A stretch of DNA of 64,000 nucleotides. It comes from Corallochytrium limacisporum. Lineage: Eukaryota > Opisthokonta. A model generated the notes under the pieces. That model was not told the origin of the DNA, did not search any database, and worked only from the letters and a program-made list of their open reading frames with translations. The stretch spans positions 131,035-195,034 of the forward strand of contig PDIP01000026.1 in assembly GCA_002811645.1 (NCBI GenBank), read 5' to 3'. The position numbers and the translations under genes are program-made. The number at the start of each line of letters is the position of its first letter. Position 1 is the stretch's first letter. This document shows positions 10,401 through 19,000 of this stretch, piece by piece.

Positions 10401-11157
10401 AACCTACTAGCGGTGACAACTTGGTAGAGGGCGGTTTCGCTAATTGTGAACTTTGGGCCGAGGACCGTTTTGATGGGTAAGTTATAGGGCTTGACTGAGG
10501 CCTCCCATGGAATGGTGTGTCAATTGCTTCGCTCAATTCCTTCGCGATCTTTATGCTATTTGATGCCTCAAAGTACGGCGCATGCGATGATTCACCGGGC
10601 ATACGCGCCGGACCGGCCTGTACAACTCCAGATGTGGCCACTCCGTTCGGATCTGATACCTCCTGCTCTAACTCACGCTTCCTAATCGGCAGTGTTGCCG
10701 CTTTTGCCTTACCATTTAGTTGCTTTAAAGCAACTCGCACATCCGCAGGCACTGTCCGCGAAGCCTTCTCTTGCTCTCTCTCCGATGGTCCGAGAGCCAC
10801 AAGATTTGTGCCCGCCGCAACGTCGATAGCTTGAAGAGCATCTACTCCTCCGCAGCTTCTGAAAACAAGGTATGTTTGGGCATCCAAAAATAAGTACTTG
10901 AGTATGGTTTTCAAGGGTGGAGTGCTTTCATTTAACACCTGTACCGACCCGGAATCTGTCGTTGCTTCCAAGCACTTCACTAAATCTTCAATGAAGACAA
11001 TATCTGCTCTGAGGGCTTCGACACTAACTAAGCCTAGCTCCAGTTTTTGTGCCACGTTCTTTAAGCTCCGAATGCGAATTGCATCAATTGGATGAGAGAC
11101 CTTCCTTCGCACTAGTCGGTTGGGCGAATTCGGCCTCAGTGATTGGAGCACTTCCAT
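4426..11157 (-). CDS. RTTN: Rotatin-like centriole protein
   Basis: A 2243-residue, mostly alpha-helical (armadillo/HEAT-like) protein in a single intronless frame starting at ATG. Residues about 20-110 resemble the rotatin N-terminal domain: 'HPIDAIRIRSLKNVAQKLE' aligns with human 'HQLAEIRERALKSILCKIE', followed by helices around the conserved Leu/Val positions. The length is close to human rotatin (about 2226). The C-terminal block with FLALHCLHMTVWDSS is also compatible. Residues about 130-300 are a disordered insert rich in Ser, Pro and Lys. Rotatin (Drosophila Ana3) is needed for centriole elongation and stability, so its presence suggests the organism builds centrioles or basal bodies. 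It is divergent from the NEK gene and convergent with WAPL. Alternative: another giant ARM-repeat protein. The family call rests mainly on the N-terminus and the length. Confidence 0.7.
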   Translation of the reverse strand: MEVLQSLRPNSPNRLVRRKVSHPIDAIRIRSLKNVAQKLELGLVSVEALRADIVFIEDLVKCLEATTDSGSVQVLNESTPPLKTILKYLFLDAQTYLVFRSCGGVDALQAIDVAAGTNLVALGPSEREQEKASRTVPADVRVALKQLNGKAKAATLPIRKRELEQEVSDPNGVATSGVVQAGPARMPGESSHAPYFEASNSIKIAKELSEAIDTPFHGRPQSSPITYPSKRSSAQSSQLAKPPSTKLSPLVGSQLAASIETQTARYSPVGLGVPSASLMAPIGRTDKETLKSDAMYRCLPQPPNETTLKASYKSLDEIFISLQKETSDDMEFFESVVLQDCPAEIIFHHGMLLRLLLKRLQSIEQSQNLKEVTRWSQYSEVTALVALMGATLNRMRSTSIGMTAPPFPELWSETSTPNAVGVSDTLSVVGTIFLRMATVSYQQGSQTKAGILWTIQEGLEYVAKVCEHCLENDCPLDLLHFKPFLEELGHLLNFMSEIECGQSIIGGIGPQVRLHMNGTSPFPQGSRILLSGFRIVEVLSRSVPVDVLRDTLPIAVQAGARLVICDGAIENNRPWIFSICRDLLDRLGDSFMGDLDLCMKYVQAIQAIHLYHCGEDVGQSEESSTELNDHYLNFIDALGILDNEAAMNTAFAVLKQAHVSLDPDDGIQKGTLQVLKLLAHTNANVRSFMYSCIEKVIATEEPPVWELAVTTDCVYQIAAFGLYDTETETRNHAFDIIKHINAKANHNSALEKTLVCVLPFLEGYIVEDTDMWKVVRDVHSRIERTDEELLRSSIVCSLCRLLFHISSECRAYALRKLLLQSQSEKGHDHHTFDEILRFAEAMKLAEHEEIDPIPPTAHESARDLYATMWDSHLEGELRVSLARRFASVAAYSFDGEVQELCTPSHLKSAQDRCESKTATSRERAVCVLIFLELCKAYVHHHEGRNVVAQFVGFLCHMMFTDGTLSGKVMAILSIIGFDDEVMRALRHRCVDVFTQDERVQSPSNSDRPQPETNLSNQGPIKMPYSLRRNFQIPISIDYYQMRSVYEPYVPNLHAALRQMLVTKYERETNPASGTSLVRLLVDQCTVFGVSSSMSFLADLENLLSLVPMTNSYISLESAIEALGYVGLYARDLGASHDDDAIIPLMYLCDSLLDHCAIFEQGTPRHGTIGMAREHFARECLTTLCQGFSVHESFSHPGLYDAYGPGWSIPLPPNLTRRGIRKTVSTIEKLLSSCMMGRCEWEGEFLQILGQIHVSVIEAMDALGEEAAVFDPTIAQCICRVLVHVEQSRQFMLNFGAHAYSGQEIGQSFAASVTMGTESARRMSEGFGSLKQSYTVVVKILRRCAEHDTNDFARRSLVTSTTIAVAALHSLMRTSQGLIRGPIPSSSMVDDAKALCQQLLKNALELGDAFYPFSALTNLIMTHSMCGHDVLLGNQTYLDALAQGVLHRRTDCIAYRTESLRQIGAYVYARSLLAKTDALQDAFAIHPSILCAFVERTFTEALTVLLENPSSSLRYSLFALVRQALGAWTNLALDSIARHYVNLEPIAELFDFMGHLENPLIEENAAAMQQAHALLNEICHMITSIFSDPSLTLGELGPESSLGDRNADTLLGLIKHFEVFVPTLIRYLKESLDDLSDYEDLLSENETFVPMRELREAYVEQMRLLIEASNMMRACLCASEHFHGPILKFLLNPPGNHMETGELSVLSEMIGYVMTLDTEVAGQHVTAFLRPQLMAALESLLQAIMLTLQLGPQTQLQTILSTGQNVLVILEFMSESIGTRVSYDSTGLDDTATGTIWLLGQIYRMRTDVRIASQANERIVTAAGNRIASNLCKTYSMVNVNGLIDDLGLLAAFVEGHADLPDFGGRSCSDAIRHCLAMLGSGWHVELWGAVLCLVDILLNAGTKGTTALLSARVPVTESLPIAMVNRISKYNGQLNQKVTHALGAYDLILDAVQEHINTLVQRSELRSEQSGAIMEIGMRIFLSLCSTPEGVAALARRSVPAYLCQEVLLKSRTLYSRHNKSFNVWVRCIREWSMRVLMAMSMSSVGRSVLRRCDYILDVISDLLVNDKNSPSVSYQLQCIALLLLRNMSANKEGCGGLGKHAWFTNAEMVRAVVALAGALTEDLAGLVAHETSYLTHQRNLIQGIVGAAEVDDLLRANARQRVLFCERSFLALHCLHMTVWDSSRAKTAVRQSGAVRMLQSLREERIMNKAHGLVGISRVGAIILDITNVTNELWNVLEEFRS

Positions 11158-12015
11158 GATTAATCTAACCAGACTCTGTGACCTGAACGTCCCGTGTCCT
11201 ACTATTCATGTCATCATTGCTTTCATTTTCGATCCATTTTCAGCTCAGGACATGGTTTACCACATAGTCGTTCTTAGTTTTGTCCTGGACCTATTGATTT
11301 ACCTGCTGACTACTGTGCGGCCCGGGAGCCAACTGCAGGTGTTAGGAGTCAGAGGCACCCTCCCGAAGTCCTCACGAAGTCGCGGGCTTTTTGGAAATTC
11401 CGGCCCCCCCCCCCCACTCTTGGACTTTTGGCGCGCTTCCTGTCACGAAGTTTCCCTCTTAAAATAGACCCCCGTTTGCTCTTTCTCCGTTTCAAAGGGA
11501 GCTAAAGAAGTTGCCCGGCGCCCGTTTTTTGAAATTCGGCGCCCGGTAGTGGAACTACCGCAATCTGGGAGGGAACCGCAATAGTCTCCAAACTGAGACT
11601 CAGTTCCGAGTGGGTACACTGAACCTACCGACCGCAGGCGGCGGAGGCCTCGGTCGCCGAGACTCGCCGATGGGCCAAAACCTCCCAAAAATGGAAAAGA
11701 CACTGACCTCTTTCGGGGGAGAAATGGTCCCGTGGGCCGTCGGGCAGGGCCCTACCTGCTAAACTGGTTGCTCCGATTGCGCAGGTAGGAAAGGGCTGCA
11801 GACGGACACATGATGGCAGATACCGGATCTGGAACGCCTATTTAATAGAGATAAGTCGACTAGTAAGTTTCAAAGGGCAGGTGTTTTGGGAAGATATGCA
11901 AAGGCTGTTGACCAGGGTGGGAGCTAAGGTGGGTTAGATCGAATGCTCTGCTGTCACGGAATTCTCTAATCAGAAGCCGGGCGCACAATCACGCACTGCC
12001 ATCGACGAAGGATAG
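11158..12015. other. Divergent promoter region, rotatin-like / NEK
   Basis: An 858-base space between two divergent starts, so it should contain both promoters. It includes a run of 13 C at about 11405-11417 and several short GC inverted repeats around 11540-11670. No coding frame in it is convincing. Confidence 0.6.
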
Positions 12016-13650
12016 ATGTATAAGCCTTCAGAACCTAAGGGTCCTGTGATCATTAAGCAGCACATACATGTTGCCATTGAAGAACAACGTGCTCACGTGC
12101 GCAAGGAACAAGAGTTCGTAAGAAGACGACAGCAGCGAGAGCTGCAGCAGCAAAGGGAGGAGGAGGAAGCTGGGATCCAAAGACATATTGAGCAGAAAAG
12201 GCCCAATCTTCCAGGCTGCGGCGCCCAACCCCCGGACACAAAATATCGCTTAGTTCACAGGTCAAGTAGCCACAAATCAACACAGCAACGCAAATGTATA
12301 GACGGCGATCAACGCTATCAAATCCTGGACGAGATCGGAGATGGTGCGTTTGGGAAAGTGTTCAAGGTCAGGTATGACCCGAAAGATGGTCACCCTCCAG
12401 ATATTGTCGCGGTCAAGAAAATTAACGTAGCCTCTATGACGCGAGAGGAGAGGTCCAGAGTTCTCTTGGAGGGCAAAATTTTGTCGGTGATGAAACATCC
12501 CTTCATAATTCGATTTCGAAGCATGTTCTACAGCCAGGACAAACAGAGCTTGTATCTCTGCATGGAGTTAGCTCCCGGGGGAGATATATGGTCAGCGATC
12601 CGCCAACGACGACGAGAGCTCCGCGCAGGCAAGGAGACTTACTTCGATGAGGGGCATGTCAAGCAATGGATGATTCAATTGGGCTTGGGGCTTGAATTCG
12701 TGCATTCGCTCAAAGTGCTTCATCGTGATATCAAGACACAAAATGTTTTTATCAACTCCAAAGGGATAGCGAAGATTGGCGACTTTGGCATTTCCACCGT
12801 CCTGTCAAATACGAAAGATCTTGCTTGCACGGTTGTTGGCACTCCATACTATCTTTCGCCTGAGCTCTGCGAGAGAAAGTCTTACAGCTTTGCTACTGAT
12901 ATTTGGTCCATGGGTTGTGTTTTCTATGAAATGATGAGCCTCAAACATGCGTTCTCAGCGCGGGACATTAAGCATCTCTTGGTTCAGATCCTCACGGGAA
13001 AGTATCCACCATTGCCCCATTTCTACAGTCGTCAACTGCGTGAAGTGGTCTATTCCATGCTGGCCATGGATCAAGCAGAGCGACCAAGCATCCGGGCTGT
13101 TTGTAAGCGACTGGTGCTCAGAACAGAGCTGCTGGCCAATATAACCTCACAAAAGCAGCACCAGAGAATCATGCAGACCCCAGACGATGGCAAGGCCAAT
13201 CCAAAATATACTCCTGACGATCGCGAGCTTGTCGGGGAAAGACTCCGGAAACCAAGTTACCAACCAAAAGAACCGCAAGACCTTGACATAAGTGAACCGG
13301 ACAATGTCCAAAGGGCATTCCTAGACCAGAAGCTGCCTGAAGACATTGTGGACTTGCTTGAAATGGTGTGCACCAAGATGGGACAGAAAAGCCCATCGGA
13401 TGCTACCGTCGGGCCTGGTAGTCTTTTCGGTCACATTGAAAACATCAGATTGTTACTGGAACGTCGCATTGGCATGTACAACATGATGTATCGATACAAA
13501 GCTCTTTCGCAAGGTCACATACAAGAGTGTGACAAATGGTATCCTTCGCACCTGAGACCGTATGACTTGCTTATTGTCCAGCTTATTAGATGCGAGCTGC
13601 GGCTATACTCAGGCTTCAACAGGAAAAAGATCATCATGCACGAGTACTAA
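12016..13650 (+). CDS. NEK-family serine/threonine kinase
   Basis: A 544-residue protein kinase. Residues about 100-370 form the catalytic domain: glycine loop IGDGAFGKV, ATP-binding lysine in VAVKKIN, catalytic HRDIKTQN, DFG in IGDFGIS, and GTPYYLSPE in the activation segment. The HRDIK-QN and GTPYYLSPE wording plus the NEK-like lower lobe (DIWSMGCVFYEM) place it in the NIMA-related group, near NEK1/NEK5 types that act at centrosomes and cilia. The N-terminal 95 residues are charged and Glu/Arg/Gln-rich with probable helix. The C-terminal 170 residues lack the long coiled coil typical of NEK1 or NEK2 and end in a helical segment I cannot assign. All catalytic residues are present. Its stop lies only 23 bases from the stop of the convergent neighbour. 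Confidence 0.9.
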   Translation: MYKPSEPKGPVIIKQHIHVAIEEQRAHVRKEQEFVRRRQQRELQQQREEEEAGIQRHIEQKRPNLPGCGAQPPDTKYRLVHRSSSHKSTQQRKCIDGDQRYQILDEIGDGAFGKVFKVRYDPKDGHPPDIVAVKKINVASMTREERSRVLLEGKILSVMKHPFIIRFRSMFYSQDKQSLYLCMELAPGGDIWSAIRQRRRELRAGKETYFDEGHVKQWMIQLGLGLEFVHSLKVLHRDIKTQNVFINSKGIAKIGDFGISTVLSNTKDLACTVVGTPYYLSPELCERKSYSFATDIWSMGCVFYEMMSLKHAFSARDIKHLLVQILTGKYPPLPHFYSRQLREVVYSMLAMDQAERPSIRAVCKRLVLRTELLANITSQKQHQRIMQTPDDGKANPKYTPDDRELVGERLRKPSYQPKEPQDLDISEPDNVQRAFLDQKLPEDIVDLLEMVCTKMGQKSPSDATVGPGSLFGHIENIRLLLERRIGMYNMMYRYKALSQGHIQECDKWYPSHLRPYDLLIVQLIRCELRLYSGFNRKKIIMHEY

Positions 13651-13673
13651 ACCAGGTAACAATATGTCCTCCA

Positions 13674-15389
13674 TTAGTCTATTGTCGCGAGCAGAAACTC
13701 CGATGTGCTGTTGATAGGATCGAAGAACTCGTCCTCGATCATTTCCACTTCTGCATCTTTCTCCTCGAGATGTCGCAGCGTAGATCGAATGTTCATGGTT
13801 AAGAAGTCTTCACCAGTGAGATCCGGAGTAAGTGATCTCAGGAAGTTCTCCAAGCAAAGTTTCAAGCCCAGGTTGATAAAATAAGGACGACATTCTACCT
13901 GAACAGACATCTTTTGAAGCAAGACACAGAGCCTCTCTTTAACGCGCTTGGTATCAAAGGACATATCGTTGATAATGTCCTTGATACTACTGAAGAAGAT
14001 TTCTGACGCCACAGCACTAACCAATGACTTCAACCAAGGTCCATTGGGCGTCAACAGCAGAAGGACCTCGCATGCATGAGGAAGAACTTGCTTGTGTTGC
14101 TTTGTGTGAATCATTTCAATGACGATCTGATGGCCGCGGAGTGCAACAAACATTTGCTTCAATTCTGGATTGTCAAGGTACTGTACAAGGTTCTTGAGCG
14201 CAAAAATTTGCTGCTCCACTACGCTAGAGGTGATCAGAATTGCCACACTGGTGAGAACGACATTGCGCTCGGCCTCGCCCGTTGAATGTAATGTAGTATC
14301 CGAAATCTGGTACACATCATTGTTAAGGATCTGCGTATGTAGTAAATCAGCCAGCCGCCTTGATGTCGCCGGTAGCAGACGTGAACGGACATTGTCCTTC
14401 TCTGAATCGCCCGCACGACCTTCAAGTAGCAAGAGCGAAGAGATTGTAAATTGTAGGGGCATCTGGCAATCCAATTCAGGTACCTTCGCACTCAATCGCA
14501 GGAGCTCGACTACACCTGGGAGAACCTGGGCGGCATGTTTCTGATGGCCATGCATTTCTTCTTGCATTTCCTGTGGTCCAATTACAGCCTCAAGCTCCAT
14601 CTGAATATCATTCATCCACGCGCACATAGCAGAGAAGCTCTTCCCCAGTGCGATGACGGCTGCCTTAGAAGAGCAGGAGCTTCCGCACTTTGGGGCGGCC
14701 TGTTCCTCTTTCTCAGCTGTTGGAGCCGTCGTTGTACTCTGTTGTGAGATCTCTCTAGTAAGCGACTCCAGTCTCCGGCTTTGCGATGAATTGAGATGTC
14801 GTAGAGCACGCACCTTAGAAGTGAGCTCCTCTTTTGCCCGCCTGAGCTGAGCAATCTCATCCTGCAAGTTCATATGGTTCTGTCTCATCTGCATATAGAT
14901 TTCACGGGCCCGCTTTTCATCACGTGCCTGCTCGTTGGCTTTATCTTTGGCACGCGAGAGCTCCTTATTGAGGGCATCGATTTCTCTATTCTTCTGACGC
15001 AAAAGACTGCTCTTTTCTGCCTCAGACTGGGCCCGCAATCGATCAGTCTTCCGCTTAACATCTTGCTCAATGGCCTCAATCCGTTCTTGGACTTGCTGAA
15101 GGTGCCCGCCAACAGATACGCCCGCTGTTTCAATGGCGGCTTCAAATTCCACTTCCCGGCGCTGTACTTCCGCTTCCCGTACGGTCACCTTGTACAGCCG
15201 TTCCTCTAATTGACTCTTAAGTGCAAGAGTTTCATCTAAGGCAAGTGCCAGACGGTGCTGTGCAGCTTCTTCTTCTATCACATCACCGAGATCCTCGTAT
15301 GCAAGGGGCTCCTGTCCCTCTGTGTCACTTTCGAGGTCGTCATTCCTAAGCATTCGACCCTCGTGTACATGAACGCTGGCGGTTGCCAT
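13674..15389 (-). CDS. Coiled-coil protein with C-terminal alpha-helical domain
   Basis: A 571-residue protein starting at ATG. Residues about 40-210 are a continuous charged coiled coil. Residues 210-240 are a Ser/Thr/Ala linker with a CGSSC motif. Residues about 245-550 form a helical, ARM/HEAT-like domain containing QIFALKNLVQYLDNPEL and CEVLLLLTPNGPW. The plan (N-terminal coiled coil plus helical C-terminal domain) recalls centrosomal proteins such as CCDC138, but I cannot confirm a family. The location between a NEK kinase, a rotatin-like gene and an MSP-domain coiled-coil gene fits, but does not prove, a centrosomal or basal-body job. Convergent with NEK, divergent from the giant coiled-coil gene. 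Confidence 0.8.
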   Translation of the reverse strand: MATASVHVHEGRMLRNDDLESDTEGQEPLAYEDLGDVIEEEAAQHRLALALDETLALKSQLEERLYKVTVREAEVQRREVEFEAAIETAGVSVGGHLQQVQERIEAIEQDVKRKTDRLRAQSEAEKSSLLRQKNREIDALNKELSRAKDKANEQARDEKRAREIYMQMRQNHMNLQDEIAQLRRAKEELTSKVRALRHLNSSQSRRLESLTREISQQSTTTAPTAEKEEQAAPKCGSSCSSKAAVIALGKSFSAMCAWMNDIQMELEAVIGPQEMQEEMHGHQKHAAQVLPGVVELLRLSAKVPELDCQMPLQFTISSLLLLEGRAGDSEKDNVRSRLLPATSRRLADLLHTQILNNDVYQISDTTLHSTGEAERNVVLTSVAILITSSVVEQQIFALKNLVQYLDNPELKQMFVALRGHQIVIEMIHTKQHKQVLPHACEVLLLLTPNGPWLKSLVSAVASEIFFSSIKDIINDMSFDTKRVKERLCVLLQKMSVQVECRPYFINLGLKLCLENFLRSLTPDLTGEDFLTMNIRSTLRHLEEKDAEVEMIEDEFFDPINSTSEFLLATID

Positions 15390-16029
15390 TGCGCGAGGTT
15401 TATTTCCAACTCGTCTGCAACTATCGTCTTCTGATAACTACATCAGGTCGGAAATTTCCTCCGCCATATCATTTTATCCTACCAAGTGCCACCCTAGGAT
15501 CAGAGAGTGCGCCCTTCATGAGGTGGTCCGCCCTGCTCTCTTCTATACCTCGAGCGAAGTCACCATCTGGCAGAGCCTGCCGAAGGGCTCTCAGCACTGG
15601 GCGAACGTACGGACGGGGGACAGTAGGGAAGTGGGTCCGCGTAGGAGTCACGGCCTGCCAGAACGTCATATTTTGGGCACTTGGAATTTGCAGGGTGGGG
15701 AATTCATTTGCGGGGTTCCGGTTTTGCATGGTTATATTTTTTGGCGCGCCATTTTCATTTCTCTGCGCGGTCGCCAGCCTCGCGGACCGGCCAGAGGTCG
15801 CTGGGTGTTGGGAGGGCGGGTTCGTTTCCCTACACGGGCTTTCCAAGGGTATTTGAGGGATCCTTTGCGTATGAGAATTTGAAGCCGGTGTGTAATATCT
15901 CTCAACCAGCCGACTTCGACGGCCTGCAGTAGTATGAATATCAACAGCTTTAATGAATAAATTCGAATAACAGACACGAACTAATGATGTGATCACTGCC
16001 GGGAGGAAATGAACTAGTTTCCAACAAAG
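15390..16029. other. Divergent promoter region between two coiled-coil genes
   Basis: A 640-base space between divergent ATGs. It contains the sequence ttttggcgcgccatttt at about 15739-15755 and GC-rich stretches. The frames crossing it (for example a 175-codon minus frame) have compositional bias and no recognisable product. Confidence 0.6.
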
Positions 16030-19000
16030 ATGGCTGAAGGAGCGCGTACAATATCCTTCACGGAAGTCCGGCCGGGTCGGACGTATAGACGGCTCATTAC
16101 TATCACAAACGAGTCACGGTCTCAAGAATTGAAGAATTTACGGGTTCTTGTGGCAAATGGCACTGATCGACTGTTGCTGCGATCACCCGACCAGACCATC
16201 AGTACTGCGAACTCCAGTGAACCTATCAACGTAGATCCACTTAGAACTGTGACATTTTCAGTGGTTCTCAGGGAGCTGAATGACAATGACGTTGCGCTGT
16301 TGAAACAGTTGGGACCAAGACACCGGGATCTTTTACTTATTGAGGATGAGGAACACAAATTGCAGGAAGCGATATATGTCAATATTGCCGTTGCTGATAA
16401 TCTTTCAAGCGTGTCCTCGGCGTCCGAGACCGCCTTTGGGGTGAAAGACCGGTCTGGTTCAACTGAGTTCCAAGCTGAAACGAACGACGAAATTTTGATT
16501 AACCTGTCGGCAGATCACGGTACGAGCATCGCTGGAGAAGGCGAAGGCACAGAACACGACCTCACTGAGTCGAATCCGATGAGTTCGTTGGAACCTACAG
16601 AACCAGGAAGAACAGGGAAACCGATTCTTGGACCCGGCAGGCAAGTACCGCGACTAGAAATTAGGTCGCCATTGACGGCTTCCATGGCGGCCAGCAAGGT
16701 GGCATCTCGGTCACATGTCTCTTCCGGATCACTGCAGGAGAAAGTGGCGGGCAAATCAGTGTCTTTGGAACCGAGGCCGGTACCAACCTTAGAGAGAACC
16801 CAAGGCGGTTCAGCTAGAATTCCACAGCCGACACTGCTCACATCTCCCCCAGCATTCATCCCGGGTATTGATAAATATGCTGTGGATGAGACAAATGAGG
16901 ATAACCGCCAGACGCAGGAGCAGATTGTCAATGAGCTGACTAGGACGAACCGAAGTTTGCTCAATCAAAACAGCCTTTTGGAGGAACAGCTTTCTGAAGT
17001 TCAAGGGCAGTTGAGAAGTCTTATTGAAGAACAAACGGAGGAAGGACGACAGCATTCTATTAATGGGCGATCTCTTGAAGAAACGAAAGCCCAGCTTTCC
17101 AGGTCCAGAGCTGAGGTACGAAAGCTACGGGAAGACGTGGATGATCTCAAGATTGAGTTACAAAAGATGCGTAGTGTTGAAGAAAGCTTAGCAACACAAA
17201 AGGAAGCACTTATAGCGGATAATGAGAATCTGTCTCTTCAAGTTGTCCGATTGCGTAAGCAGAAGGCAGATGCAGAACTCCAGATCTCTACACTCCATGA
17301 GACCCAGAGAGAGCTTGAGAGAGCAAACACACGTATCGAGACTTTGAAGAAGGACAACACAGAGATTGGCGCAACTGCCTCATCCACGCAGCTGAATTTG
17401 GAAGATGCCTTATCTGCATTGAAACAGCGAGATGCCCAAGTGGAGAGCCTTGGTCACATATTGAACGAGGCTAGGTCCGCTGCGGCAGTTAATGAGCAGA
17501 AAATCAAAAATCTGAAGGCAAATTATATGATGCGCCTGAGATCAGAGCGTGCAGCAGTGGACAAGCTAGGATTGGAATTGAGTCATGCTCAACGGCGGGA
17601 ACGTGAGCTACTGATGAAGCAACAAATTCATGAACTAGAGAACGCAGTGCCAACTGTGTCAAATCTCAGAGGTCCATCTGGTCAAGAACGATCAACACGG
17701 CCGCAGAGACATGTTGCAGTCAGTGTTCAACAAGACGCTCCTGAGATACCGTCTTTTGTAGTTGACGATACGTCTTTCAGAACACCAGTATCGCCGTCGC
17801 GCGGGGATCAAGAGAATGCGACTTCAACCCCAATTAGACGATCAACTGAGAGGAGAACAGAAGACTCCGTTGTTGCCGAACCTGTTTTCCCAACCCATGA
17901 AGAGGAATCGAATACGGAGTCTTCGCATACTCAAAACTCAGTCCGGATCATGGATCTTGAAAGACAGGTGGCATCACTGGAGGCACAGCTTCAACAGGCG
18001 CGACGTGACGCATTACTACAGGTCACGGAACATAATGGTGAAATTCGGGGCATCAGAGAACACTTCGAGAAGACCAATCAGGCCATGCGTGAGGCCTTTT
18101 CACGTCAAATTAGTTCATGGCAGGCACGCCACTTTGATCAGAGTAGAATAGCAACAGCTCAAAAGAAGCAATTGGACGCGCTTGGACGATCCCTGCAGGT
18201 CACGCGAAACGATTTAGGCCACCTTCGCTCTCAGGTGTCAGAAGCTAATGCACAGAACAGTATCCTCTTCGACACGATGGAGACTCTGTCTGGATGCCGA
18301 ACGACTGAAGAACGAGAGGCTGTGTTGCTGCGAAGCTTCCAGGCTGTCATGATTTCTGCAAAGAATCTTGAAGATGTTGTGCAAAAGTTAGGTAGTCCGC
18401 ATGATCAAGGTGAAGCTGCAGATATTGCCGAAACGCGGGTATTACCCGAGGAAAGCGAAGGCATGTCACAGGCTGTCCAGGAATATGAACGCGAGATTAA
18501 GGCCCTCAGAGAACAGCTCGAGGCTCAGGAAACAGCGAACCTTCACACATGTATCGAAAAGCTAGATGTTGCTTTGAATGCTGATAGCCACATTGCGGAA
18601 CTGAAGGCTCTTGAAGCTCGATGTGCTGCGCTTCAAAGCATGGTCAGTAAGAAAGACGAGGACTTCGATGCAAGCCTTGGTGAGGTGCATCAGCGATTTG
18701 CACATGATCTGAATACCATTCAGGTCAGCATTGAGAGTGTGCACAATGAAAGTGCACATAATATGGGTCAGGCCGGCCAGGCGGCCTTCAAGCAGATAGT
18801 GACACTTGTAACTTCCGTGCGCGATTCTCTAATGAGTGGAAAGCCTGACTCACGGAACGTACAAGTTCTCCTCAGTCGTGCACTGCAGTGTGCGCATAAG
18901 GGCGGTGCGTGGAGTTCGCGAGCCCAGCGAAGACTGTCCGGGGCCGAAGAGATCATCCGACAGGTTTGCCAAACTCTGGCAAGTCGTGAACAGACAGTTC

